From positions 1 to 32,512 of the forward strand of contig JAEOTQ010000119.1 of assembly GCA_016839785.1 (NCBI GenBank): DNA of 32,512 nt. The letters run 5' to 3'. The DNA comes from Candidatus Hodarchaeota archaeon (GTDB lineage Archaea > Asgardarchaeota > Heimdallarchaeia > Hodarchaeales > Hodarchaeaceae). The notes beneath the pieces are model-generated. The model did no database searches, had not been told where the DNA came from, and worked only from the letters and a program-made list of their open reading frames with translations. Below, piece by piece: positions 7,827-15,835 of this stretch. The translations under genes were made by a program, and so were the position numbers. Position 1 is the first letter of the stretch. Each line of letters begins with the position of its first letter.

Positions 7827-8780
7827 GTGCAAGAATATCCAAGAAAACGTATTCCTATTGTTATTGTCGGACTAGAGTTTGCAGGGAAAACCTCATTCGT
7901 ATTGCGTCTCCAAACTGGTGAATTTGTTAATACACTTCCGACCTCAGGACTTGATACAGAAATTCTCGAAATTCAAGGCACGTTTTTCCAGCTATTCGAT
8001 CTTGGAGGCCACGAGCGATTCCGACACATGTTTTGGAAAGAGTATGTAAAGCTTTCACAAGGAATTGTTTTCATGATCGATGCAAGCGATCTTGAAAAAC
8101 TCGATGATGCAGTAGAATGGCTGTGGAAATGTTTAGAATGGAATCTAGAAGCACCTCTAGTGATTCTAGCAAATAAAGCAGATTTAACTCACATAGAATT
8201 ACCAAAATTAATAGACAAGGTTAATCTTAGGAAATTACCACGCCAAAGTCCCACTCGATCTTTTCAAATCTTTGAAATTTCTGTGAAGACTGGAATGAAT
8301 ATAGATCGGGCATTAAATTGGTTCTCTCAAAAAATTGCAGTTTCTCTCTCAAAAAAATACATTAAACTTGAAGGAATCTATCTTTTTCTTCGTACAGGAG
8401 TACCTATCGTATCTCATCTATTTATGGATCAACCAGAAGAAGCGATGGATAATGACATTGTTCCTGGATTTCTGAACGCAATAAATGAATTTGCAAGTGG
8501 TGTGATGGGCGGCAGTGAGGGATTAAGTTCCTTGACTACAGAGAAGCATTCTATAGTAATGGTTAAACACGAAACACTCCTATGTGCTATTATAACTGAC
8601 CTCGAATCGGATCTGTCTGTTGCACGGATGGTAGCTGAATCAGTAGTTATGCATCTCGAAAAAGCTTATCCAAATCAACTCCTTAAGTATCAATCAAAAG
8701 GTAAATTCCTTTTTCCTGAGAATTTCCTTGTAGATTATCTACAGCAAGAGTTCAACGAGAATGTAGTGATTTCTACTTAA
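7827..8780 (+). CDS. Sar1/Arf-like small GTPase fused to a C-terminal longin/roadblock-like domain
   Basis: A 317-residue two-domain protein. Residues 8-175 are an Arf-family G domain: G1 'GLEFAGKT' (15-22), switch threonine in 'TLPTSG', G3 'FDLGGHERFR' (57-66), G4 'NKAD' (116-119) and G5 'ISVKTG' (151-156). The histidine in 'DLGGHE' where Arf and Ras carry glutamine, plus 'WKEY' and 'GIVFMIDASD', are close to eukaryotic Sar1. Residues about 183-305 form an alpha/beta domain ('GIYLFLRTGVPIVSHLF', 'PGFLNAINEFASGV', 'CAIITDLESDLSVAR') with the look of the longin/roadblock fold. No N-terminal amphipathic helix or lipidation site is clear. The GTG start has no strong ribosome-binding site. Its 3' end overlaps the convergent ligase gene by eight bases. 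Confidence 0.85.
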   Translation: MQEYPRKRIPIVIVGLEFAGKTSFVLRLQTGEFVNTLPTSGLDTEILEIQGTFFQLFDLGGHERFRHMFWKEYVKLSQGIVFMIDASDLEKLDDAVEWLWKCLEWNLEAPLVILANKADLTHIELPKLIDKVNLRKLPRQSPTRSFQIFEISVKTGMNIDRALNWFSQKIAVSLSKKYIKLEGIYLFLRTGVPIVSHLFMDQPEEAMDNDIVPGFLNAINEFASGVMGGSEGLSSLTTEKHSIVMVKHETLLCAIITDLESDLSVARMVAESVVMHLEKAYPNQLLKYQSKGKFLFPENFLVDYLQQEFNENVVIST

Positions 8781-9612
8781 GATATAACCATTTCTCCGAT
8801 TTGTACCTTTCATCTGCTAATTGTTGCGCGAGACGGTGTTCCTCAGTAGTTAAGTCTCCCATTAGAAATTTAGATGGATAGTTTGTCAATAGATCATCGT
8901 TAATATACGTGGCAAGCGTACGGGGAGTCATTTCTTTTTTAGTATGCTCAGAAATGGAAGTTACATTTTGATATATCGAGGCTACCATTTGCTTGGTTGA
9001 TCGTCCAGGGCGTGCTTTAAGAACGGAATACATAAGTTCTGGATCAAAATCAATCAGGATTGTCCCATGTTGAAGGATTACATTTCCTGAACGAGCTTGG
9101 GCGTTCCCAGAAATTTTTTTTCCTCTACTGAAAACACTTGGACAATGAATCTGATTATACTCAACCGATAAACCAAGTTTTGAAAGCGGTGAAAATAATA
9201 GGTTTACAATTTCATAGTAACTTGCTTCAATGGATTTACTAGACACTTGATCAGTTGAAGTGACTACAGAGTACGTTAGTTCCCCCTTAGAGTCATGAAA
9301 TACTGCTCCTCCTCCAGAAATACGTCTAACAACCTGAAAGTTATATTTTTCAACCATTGAAAGATCTATTTCATCATCTAAACATTGATGATGACCTATT
9401 GAGACGGTACTGGGATGCCAACTGTATAAACGAAGCGTGTTAACTTTAAGTTTTCCATATAGCTGATAGATGGCTTCATCCACACCCATGTTGAAATATG
9501 CGTCATTTTGGGAATAAGGAATGATTCGCCACGATAGATCGTGAATGTGTATACTCAAGATATATCCCTGTGAAGTAATAAAGTGAGAATTTCGATTATT
9601 CTTGACATTCAA
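8773..9612 (-). CDS. lplA: Lipoate-protein ligase / LipM-like octanoyltransferase
   Basis: A biotin/lipoate ligase (BPL_LplA) fold protein, 279 residues as called. Signatures are 'SWHPSTVSIGHHQ' (64-76), 'RRISGGGAVFHD' (96-107), 'GELTYS' and 'GKKISGNAQARSGNVILQHG' (164-183) with the catalytic-site lysine in the GKKISG block. C157 falls in 'IHCPSVFSRGKK', close to where octanoyltransferases of the LipM type keep their nucleophilic cysteine, so it may transfer octanoyl groups rather than activate free lipoate. Substrates would be lipoyl domains such as GcvH. The called start is TTG with no good ribosome-binding site; a TTG at 9558 behind AGGGA would remove 18 residues that the family does not need. 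Convergent with the GTPase gene. Confidence 0.85.
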   Translation of the reverse strand: MNVKNNRNSHFITSQGYILSIHIHDLSWRIIPYSQNDAYFNMGVDEAIYQLYGKLKVNTLRLYSWHPSTVSIGHHQCLDDEIDLSMVEKYNFQVVRRISGGGAVFHDSKGELTYSVVTSTDQVSSKSIEASYYEIVNLLFSPLSKLGLSVEYNQIHCPSVFSRGKKISGNAQARSGNVILQHGTILIDFDPELMYSVLKARPGRSTKQMVASIYQNVTSISEHTKKEMTPRTLATYINDDLLTNYPSKFLMGDLTTEEHRLAQQLADERYKSEKWLYLK

Positions 9613-9645
9613 ATTACTTCTGAAACGAGAGGTTTAATGGTAAAA

Positions 9646-10404
9646 CTAAGTTTTACCAAAATTAATTGGTTTATCAACTTTGATGGATATCCCTTTTCCC
9701 CCAATATCGTAAGGGTGAACCCTCTTACTGTGATTCATACCCCGCATCTTTAAAATTTCAATCGCTCGTTCCCTAGAAGAATTTACAAGTATATATTGTA
9801 AATTAATAACACCATATGAAAGGAAATCTTCGGTAGAAAATTGAGGATTATGTATATCCGTCACCGCATCATCCGTGTTCTCATAGACAGCTAGAGTAGT
9901 GCACTGTTCTCCCCATAAGATACCTATTACTCTATGTAATTCTTTTCGTACCTCGAATAAATCTCGGAACAATAGGGAGAATGTATTGAGCGGATCAATT
10001 ACTAATCGGTTGACTCCCAAGCGCCGTACTTCATCAATTATTTTCTGGGTGACATAGTCCAGTGAGGCTTCCCGGAGTCGACTTGCTTGTTGCATTATCC
10101 CCATTTCTGTTGAGCTAAAATCTAAAACGGATAATTCTCCCATATCTTGTAATCCTTGCAGATCCCAGCCATAATTTCGCATAATGGCATTCAATGCGGG
10201 TAAGGGTTCATTAAAGGTCACCAAAAGACCAGGATCATGATATTTCAAAATCCCTTCGAGTAAGAATTGAATTGCTAAGGTCGTTTTTCCAACTCCTGCT
10301 CCTCCCCGTAGAGCAATGAACCACCCAGCTGGAATTCCCCCACCGAGAATTTTATCGAATTCTGGGATCCCCGTAGGTTTGATATTTAGACTACCATCGG
10401 CCAT
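9646..10404 (-). CDS. KaiC/RAD55-family RecA-like ATPase
   Basis: A single-domain RecA-superfamily ATPase, 252 residues from the ATG at 10404, preferred over an ATG seven codons upstream because GAGGT precedes it with normal spacing. The N-terminus 'KPTGIPEFDKILGGGIPAGW' is the classic KaiC/RAD55 opening, followed by Walker A 'GGAGVGKT' and a Walker B-like 'RLVIDPL'. 'LLVTFNEP' and 'MRNYGWDL' are also typical of the archaeal family. Stand-alone archaeal KaiC-like proteins have roles in signalling and recombination, but no partner domain here fixes one. A 65-residue protein is encoded 51 bases upstream on the same strand and may be co-transcribed. Confidence 0.87.
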   Translation of the reverse strand: MADGSLNIKPTGIPEFDKILGGGIPAGWFIALRGGAGVGKTTLAIQFLLEGILKYHDPGLLVTFNEPLPALNAIMRNYGWDLQGLQDMGELSVLDFSSTEMGIMQQASRLREASLDYVTQKIIDEVRRLGVNRLVIDPLNTFSLLFRDLFEVRKELHRVIGILWGEQCTTLAVYENTDDAVTDIHNPQFSTEDFLSYGVINLQYILVNSSRERAIEILKMRGMNHSKRVHPYDIGGKGISIKVDKPINFGKT

Positions 10405-10455
10405 AGAAATAACCTCAATGTGCACTATTGGGAATGATGTGGTTAAAAGCCTTCT

Positions 10456-10653
10456 TTAATCAACTAACTTTTCATAAGGATCTTTTTCTGCTTCCTCTTC
10501 TTCTTGGCCAACAGAATAGACTTTGATTTTAACCATCTGACCAGCTAAATTCAGTAATTCGACATCTTTTTTACGAATTTTCAAATGGTATCCGTTAGCG
10601 CATCGACTGACTTTTGTTGTGAATATTAATAGAGGATCGTCCTTTTTACTCAT
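10456..10653 (-). CDS. Small conserved-looking protein of unknown function
   Basis: A 65-residue soluble protein. Residues 8-46 could form a small beta-rich unit ('LLIFTTKVSRCANGYHLKIR', 'LLNLAGQMVKIKVYSV') reminiscent of AbrB-like or phage-type transcription regulator hairpins, followed by an acidic tail ('QEEEEAEKDPYEKL'). It lies directly upstream of the KaiC-like ATPase on the same strand, so a joint role is likely. No known family is recognised with confidence. Coding status rests on position, composition and an ATG start with no overlapping alternative. Confidence 0.55.
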   Translation of the reverse strand: MSKKDDPLLIFTTKVSRCANGYHLKIRKKDVELLNLAGQMVKIKVYSVGQEEEEAEKDPYEKLVD

Positions 10654-10856
10654 AATGAATCGGCCCTTTAACCATTAATGTAATTGAATAATCAAAATAC
10701 AACTATAAATAGATTTATTTTCAAAGAAGTAGATTTGAGACCTAGTACCACTCTTTATTCAATTTTAGCCATCATTCGGGTAATAAGTGAGAAAAATTTG
10801 AATAAGGCAAGAAAAAGTAACTCCAGTGACTTTATAAACAAGTAAAGATAGATTTT

Positions 10857-11399
10857 TTATCTATTTGTTATTTTACTCCGCCTAGCATCGATATGAGCAA
10901 TAATCTGTAGGGCTAGTTGGGTAAAAGCTTCCTGGACATTTGTTCCGTTAAGAGCAGATGTTTCATAATAGGTGGCATTAAATTGTTCGGCTTTTTGAGC
11001 AGCTGTTTCACGTTTTACAGCTCTTTTTTCCTCTAAATCAACCTTATTGCCGAATAACATTAAAGGGACCCCACCAGCTTTATCAGTAAAATCTGTATGC
11101 CATTTATCAAGCTTGTTCAGGGTTTCGGGACGAGTTAAATCGTAAACCATAATTCCGCCATGAGAATGCAGGAAATACTGCGTTCGGATATTTCGGAAAG
11201 AATCCTGACCGCTGAGATCCCATATTTGCATCGTCATGCGTGTTTCGGCATCTAATTGAAGTCTCTTTAGTAAAAAATTACTACCGACCGTTGTCTTATA
11301 GTCATGGCTGAAAGCTTGCTCGACGAAGCGACGGATAACCGAAGTTTTACCGACACCTCCTTGGCCTAATAAAATGACCTTGCAGCTATACATAACCAT
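10857..11399 (-). CDS. Rab/Ras-like small GTPase
   Basis: A 180-residue Ras-superfamily GTPase consisting of a G domain only. G1 is 'GQGGVGKTS' (12-20), G2 threonine T37 in 'KTTVGSNF', G3 'WDLSGQD' (60-66, usually WDTAGQE), G4 'NKVD' (118-121), G5 'ETSAL' (146-150). The catalytic glutamine Q65 is kept. The C-terminal tail ('AHIDARRSKITNR') has no cysteine, so prenylation of the Rab type is ruled out; any membrane association must come through a partner. GAGGT upstream supports the ATG at 11399. Asgard archaea carry many such GTPases; the specific pathway is unknown. It is flanked by a long intergenic stretch on each side, so probably transcribed alone. Confidence 0.92.
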   Translation of the reverse strand: MVMYSCKVILLGQGGVGKTSVIRRFVEQAFSHDYKTTVGSNFLLKRLQLDAETRMTMQIWDLSGQDSFRNIRTQYFLHSHGGIMVYDLTRPETLNKLDKWHTDFTDKAGGVPLMLFGNKVDLEEKRAVKRETAAQKAEQFNATYYETSALNGTNVQEAFTQLALQIIAHIDARRSKITNR

Positions 11400-11590
11400 A
11401 AGATCGACCTCACGGACGAAAGGAAAAAGAACTTGACAAGTCAGACCCTTGTTTTGAATTGACTCATAGCTCTGCCAGTTGGTTATTAATAATTAGCTAT
11501 TATGAATTTAAAAATGTGTTACTTCACTCAGATTTTTTTTCGAATTAATTGAAGTAACTTAGTAATTTTATATTTATTTAATATTACGAA

Positions 11591-12328
11591 TCAGTGATTT
11601 CTTCGTTTTTTAATAATCACTAGTGTGAATAAGGTAAAGAGAAACATTATAGGAAGAAAGTTTCTCTCTAGAGTTAAATTGAAGAATATTCCCGAAGTCT
11701 TTGTTGAGATCTCCAATTCCATCAAGATGTGAGTTTCATTCTGTCGTTTATAGTGGTAGTAGGTAAACCACCCAGTCTTCCAATTTCGTTTGAGAATTCC
11801 CTTAAAACTTAATCCTGGTAAATTCTTAGAAACAGCTTCACTTGATTCTACAAAATAATCTCCATCTAAATAGGCTGCATATGTATAATTATTGAATTGA
11901 TCACTCTCTACATTCTGAAAAGATTGATCCTCCCAATAGGTTCGGTTTACAACAGTTTTTCCCATAGCATGCGTAACATATATCCATAAACTATCTGTAA
12001 TTGGAGTAAGAATACCATCATAAGTTTTTTGTATTTTTGGAATGGGCTTTAACTCAATAATTTCAACTTTCGCCTTCAATCCCGCTTTCAGGGTTATATT
12101 AACGGGATCACCATCTATATTAGCAATCGTGACATTCGTTGAATAAGGGTCTCCATTTCCATCAGTATCAAAAATATTGTAATATTTCTTATAGACGAAA
12201 GTCTTGGAATCTCCTACAGACACCTTCCATTCAAATTCTGGATCCTCGAGTATGACAGCTGAAATGTTCAGACTAGATATTGATAAAATCAAGCTTAGAA
12301 TGGCTACTAGAGTGAATTTACTCATCAT
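11591..12328 (-). CDS. Secreted, membrane-anchored protein of unknown function
   Basis: A 245-residue protein with an N-terminal signal peptide (about residues 4-24, 'FTLVAILSLILSISSLNISA') and a C-terminal transmembrane anchor 'FLPIMFLFTLFTLVII' followed by the stop-transfer tail 'KKRRNH'. The extracellular part is beta-rich with several N-glycosylation sequons (NVT, NIT, NRT, NYT, NLT) and an EF-hand-like 'DTDGNGDP' loop that could bind calcium. This suggests a cell-surface protein held by its C-terminal helix, similar in plan to the multi-copy surface proteins seen in Asgard genomes. No enzymatic motif is seen. It is divergent from the AsnRS gene. Confidence 0.7.
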   Translation of the reverse strand: MMSKFTLVAILSLILSISSLNISAVILEDPEFEWKVSVGDSKTFVYKKYYNIFDTDGNGDPYSTNVTIANIDGDPVNITLKAGLKAKVEIIELKPIPKIQKTYDGILTPITDSLWIYVTHAMGKTVVNRTYWEDQSFQNVESDQFNNYTYAAYLDGDYFVESSEAVSKNLPGLSFKGILKRNWKTGWFTYYHYKRQNETHILMELEISTKTSGIFFNLTLERNFLPIMFLFTLFTLVIIKKRRNH

Positions 12329-12552
12329 TTCATTTACCGCGGTTTATATTTGATCAGAGAAATAAACGTCCTTTTCTAAAAATACGAGATATTGAGTTTT
12401 TTATATCTTTGTAAAGGAGAATCTCGGAAGGATTCGATTGTTTTAATAGTTATTCAAAAACTCGTAAAAGATAGTGCTAAAAAATTCTTATTGTATTGGA
12501 AATTCGTATTACTGACATTCTCAATACTAATATGTTGTAAGAAGGTCTTACT

Positions 12553-13854
12553 TTGAGTTTTGAATCCATCAAATCACTATCAGACAAAATAGGTGAAGAA
12601 GTATCAATACGTGGGTGGTTACATCACGTCAGAAGGCAAGGAAAGCTTACTTTTCTTGTGATTCGCGATGCTACTGGGTATATTCAATCAGTTGTGAAAC
12701 CTGCTAGCGGTGAAGCAGCTACAAGCGTAGCGAGTAAATTAACGCGTGAAACAGCAGTGACAGCAACAGGAGTTGTGAAAGAAGATAAACGTGCTCCTTA
12801 TAATGGATTAGAGCTTCAAATTAATAATATTTCTCCAGTAATTGACTATGCCTCCCCCGAATTAGAATATGAAATACGCCCCGATTCAGGACCTCAGGTT
12901 TTACTTAATAAACGTCATCTGGTGTTACGAGGGGAACAAGCCTCTAATATCATGCGATTTCGTGACATTGTCACTCGAAGCTTCCGGAAATTTTTCTTCT
13001 TACGCGATTTTGTGGAGGTTACCCCTAGCACTATTGTACAGACTCAAGTTGAAGGTGGATCTACACTTTTCGGCTTTAAGTATTTTGAACAGGATGCTTA
13101 TCTGACTCAATCGAGTCAACTTTATTTAGAGACAGTATTACCCAGTCTAGGAAATGTTTTTTGCGTACTTCCTTCTTTTAGAGCTGAAAAATCCAGAACT
13201 AGAAGGCATCTTACAGAATATACTCATATAGAAGCAGAAATGCCCTGGTTTGAATTCGAGGATCTATTGGAATTTCTTGAAGATATGATGATTCATGTCT
13301 ATAAAAGAGCTGAAGAGTCTACCATCGTACCAAAATTTGATCAGAAAGTGATTATTCCAGATAAACCATTTGAAAGAGTATCTTATGAGAAGGCTATTGA
13401 TTTATTGAGAGAATATGGTATTAAAGGAGAATCTGGTACTTTTCTTGAATTTGGAGAAGACCTAACAGAAGGACCTGAGCGGATGCTGGTAGATGCTATC
13501 GGTAAACCGACATTTTTAACCCATTTTCCTGTAGGTATGAAACCATTCTACATGAAACTCAATGAATCTAACTCTGAAGTGATGAATGCCGCTGATCTCT
13601 TAATTCCCAATGTGGGAGAAATTGTAGGTGGTTCCCAACGAGAAGACGACTATGAACTACTACTGAATCGAATGAAAGAGGAAGGTTTAGACCCTGCTCC
13701 CTACTATTGGTATTTGGATCAACGAAAATATGGAACAGTTCCACATTCAGGCTTTGGTCTAGGATTAGAAAGATTTATACAAGCGGTTCTGAATTTGGAT
13801 CATATTCGAGAGGCATGTCTATACCCCCGATTGATAAACCGAGCGACTCCGTGA
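12553..13854 (+). CDS. asnS: Asparaginyl-tRNA synthetase, eukaryotic-cytosolic-like
   Basis: A 433-residue class IIb aminoacyl-tRNA synthetase. Residues 1-100 are the anticodon-binding OB fold ('GWLHHVRRQGKLTFLVIRD'). The catalytic core has motif 1 around 'FVEVTPSTIVQTQVEGG', the AsnRS-type 'EGGSTLF' (167-173), motif 2 'FRAEKSRTRRHLTEYTHIE' (209-227) and motif 3 'GFGLGLERF' (400-408) with the C-terminus 'IREACLYPR'. 'EGGSTLF', 'AYLTQSSQLYLET' and 'CLYPR' fit AsnRS rather than AspRS and, from memory, closely follow human cytosolic AsnRS. Direct Asn-tRNA charging would make the amidotransferase route unnecessary for Asn. The start is TTG at 12553. An asparagine-synthetase-like paralogue is a less likely alternative because all tRNA-synthetase motifs are intact. 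Confidence 0.9.
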   Translation: MSFESIKSLSDKIGEEVSIRGWLHHVRRQGKLTFLVIRDATGYIQSVVKPASGEAATSVASKLTRETAVTATGVVKEDKRAPYNGLELQINNISPVIDYASPELEYEIRPDSGPQVLLNKRHLVLRGEQASNIMRFRDIVTRSFRKFFFLRDFVEVTPSTIVQTQVEGGSTLFGFKYFEQDAYLTQSSQLYLETVLPSLGNVFCVLPSFRAEKSRTRRHLTEYTHIEAEMPWFEFEDLLEFLEDMMIHVYKRAEESTIVPKFDQKVIIPDKPFERVSYEKAIDLLREYGIKGESGTFLEFGEDLTEGPERMLVDAIGKPTFLTHFPVGMKPFYMKLNESNSEVMNAADLLIPNVGEIVGGSQREDDYELLLNRMKEEGLDPAPYYWYLDQRKYGTVPHSGFGLGLERFIQAVLNLDHIREACLYPRLINRATP

Positions 13855-13873
13855 TATCGATCCTATTAAATCT

Positions 13874-15613
13874 TTAATCTACTAGTAAGAGTTTTGTGAT
13901 AATCTTCCCACAGGCTTCACATTTTTCAGGGGTTTTATTCCGATCCTTAACCTCAAAAACATTATTGCAGCTAGTGCATTTCCATTGAGAGGGGATTATT
14001 AGTTCCGATTCAATCTGGAGAATGATAGCTGTGAACTTATTCAATAATTGATCAGCTTTGGAGGTCACACTACCTATATCACTTGCCTTACGTAATTCCT
14101 GGGGTGACTCTGCATCACGTAAAGGATCAATATCAAGGATGAGATTGTCAATTGTAGCTTGGATTTCGGCATAGTTTGAAAGTGCTTCGATAACATTTCG
14201 TTCGGTAATCCAAGCAATAACTTCAAGAATATGATCCATTAACTCATAGGTATCAGAAATGGCCGCTTCCTTAGATAAACTGTCAGGAAGCTTTTGAATT
14301 GTGAGGGAGAGTTGCTCAAAGAGGGGTTTCAAGTCTTTTTGGAGCTTTAATTGGGTATATAGACGGAATAGTGTTAGATAATGTGAAAATTGCTTATCTG
14401 GATCGGCCTTTGACATGATTGCGGTCGTTATTTCTCGAATTTGATTTACAGGACAGTCATGTGGATGGGTTGTTTCCCCAACTGGAGTTTTCCACCTGGA
14501 TAAAATGACAATCTGTTTCCCTCGAGTATAATCAAGATCCACATATTCTTGAGCTTTATGTGTCAAACATTCAAAATAAGTATAGTTGGACTTGTCATCA
14601 TCGGCAACAAGAAGTGTGGTATCTGCTTGACAATAGTTACACTGATCAATTGACTCTTCCTCCGTTCTATTAGTTTTCCCACACGCAATACAATAAATAT
14701 AAGTATATTCCGTGGTGAACTTACCGAATGTTCCTGTCCCAGATACTCCAGATTCATCTGCAGATCGACGCATCCGCGCAAAGAGGGAGTCGTCATCATC
14801 CAACATGGCAGTTAACGAGGAACCAAGACCTTCCGCTGCTTCCGACCGAGCTTTTTCTTCCTCTTTCTTCCTCAAATACTCCTCCCGATCCTCAGGTGAC
14901 ATCTTTTCGATCATTTTCAGCTCTTTGACACGATTTTGGATTCTGCCTCTATCTACAGGTGTCAAAGCCTCTAAAAAGTCAGGGGGAAGAGCAGTAATTT
15001 CGTCCATACTCATTTCCTCAAAATCAGTACGTAATGCTGAAATTGGGCCAGCTGGAACGGTGCTGGTAGCCAACATCGCCCCTCCGGGAGGAGGTGGAGG
15101 AGGCGGAGCACCTCCAACAATAGGACGAGGTGGGGGGGGTGCTGAACTCGATTGAATTTGGACAGCTTGGAGATTTCTTTGAATAGATGCGACGATTCTA
15201 CGTTCTAATTCATCTAAAAATCCTGCAGTTTGTTCAAACTTAACTTTTTGATCGGCACGAAGTTTCTCTTGTTTATCTAACGTTTTTCGAACTTCTGTTA
15301 ATAAGTGTTCAGTCATAGCATCTAAACGGGGGAACATATATTGGAGAACATCATACATGATCCACTGCTCAACCTCACCAAATTTCTTGAACGGCTCTGG
15401 GGTTAATGCTCGGAGTGCAGGATAAATTTCGTTGTTATCCATGTTTCGTTGAGCCCATGACCAGATAGTCGATTTTTTCTTACGGTTTCCAAGTAATTCA
15501 TCAGCAATTTGTTCAAAAGTTTGATTATCTAATCTACGCTGAATTAGTTCTTTTTTTCGATCTTCCTTGCTCAAAGAGTACCATATGGCATCAGAAGTAG
15601 TCATACTGGTCAT
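13874..15613 (-). CDS. FH1-like polyproline protein with HTH-like N-terminus and two zinc ribbons
   Basis: A 579-residue multidomain protein of no family I recognise. Residues 18-60 look like a helix-turn-helix ('QTFEQIADEL', 'KKSTIWSWAQRN'). Residues 95-152 are coiled coil. Residues 158-177 hold two proline runs, PPPP (159-162) and seven prolines (170-176), in the context 'GGAPPPPPPPGGAM', like formin FH1 or WASP profilin-binding segments. An acidic and charged linker follows (235-285). A first zinc ribbon has C308-x2-C311 and C325-x2-C328; cysteines 349 and 387 may add another site. A helical region spans 390-540. A C-terminal rubredoxin-like ribbon has C546-x2-C549 and C565-x2-C568. No formin FH2 domain or clear WH2 motif is present. 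It may be a cytoskeletal scaffold or a transcription-linked protein. Confidence 0.75.
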   Translation of the reverse strand: MTSMTTSDAIWYSLSKEDRKKELIQRRLDNQTFEQIADELLGNRKKKSTIWSWAQRNMDNNEIYPALRALTPEPFKKFGEVEQWIMYDVLQYMFPRLDAMTEHLLTEVRKTLDKQEKLRADQKVKFEQTAGFLDELERRIVASIQRNLQAVQIQSSSAPPPPRPIVGGAPPPPPPPGGAMLATSTVPAGPISALRTDFEEMSMDEITALPPDFLEALTPVDRGRIQNRVKELKMIEKMSPEDREEYLRKKEEEKARSEAAEGLGSSLTAMLDDDDSLFARMRRSADESGVSGTGTFGKFTTEYTYIYCIACGKTNRTEEESIDQCNYCQADTTLLVADDDKSNYTYFECLTHKAQEYVDLDYTRGKQIVILSRWKTPVGETTHPHDCPVNQIREITTAIMSKADPDKQFSHYLTLFRLYTQLKLQKDLKPLFEQLSLTIQKLPDSLSKEAAISDTYELMDHILEVIAWITERNVIEALSNYAEIQATIDNLILDIDPLRDAESPQELRKASDIGSVTSKADQLLNKFTAIILQIESELIIPSQWKCTSCNNVFEVKDRNKTPEKCEACGKIITKLLLVD

Positions 15614-15835
15614 TTCGCTATGTTTTTTTCGAAGAGTCTCAGTACGGCCAATATACTTTGTTCATATAAACGTATACATTTTGTTCATATGGTAAGATAT
15701 CAAAATGAGTGTCAAATTTTCATCTTGTCGCAATTAAGTGATTTTTTAGCTTTGAGAAAAAAGATTGAAAGAAAGAAATTTCGAAAAATCCCCTATTTTT
15801 CATTTATCTGATATTTTAATTTTCCAGTGATATTA

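Noticed and set aside
14712..15155. 147-codon plus-strand frame rich in glycine and serine
   Set aside because: It is the antisense of the polyproline gene; its glycine run is only the complement of the proline codons.
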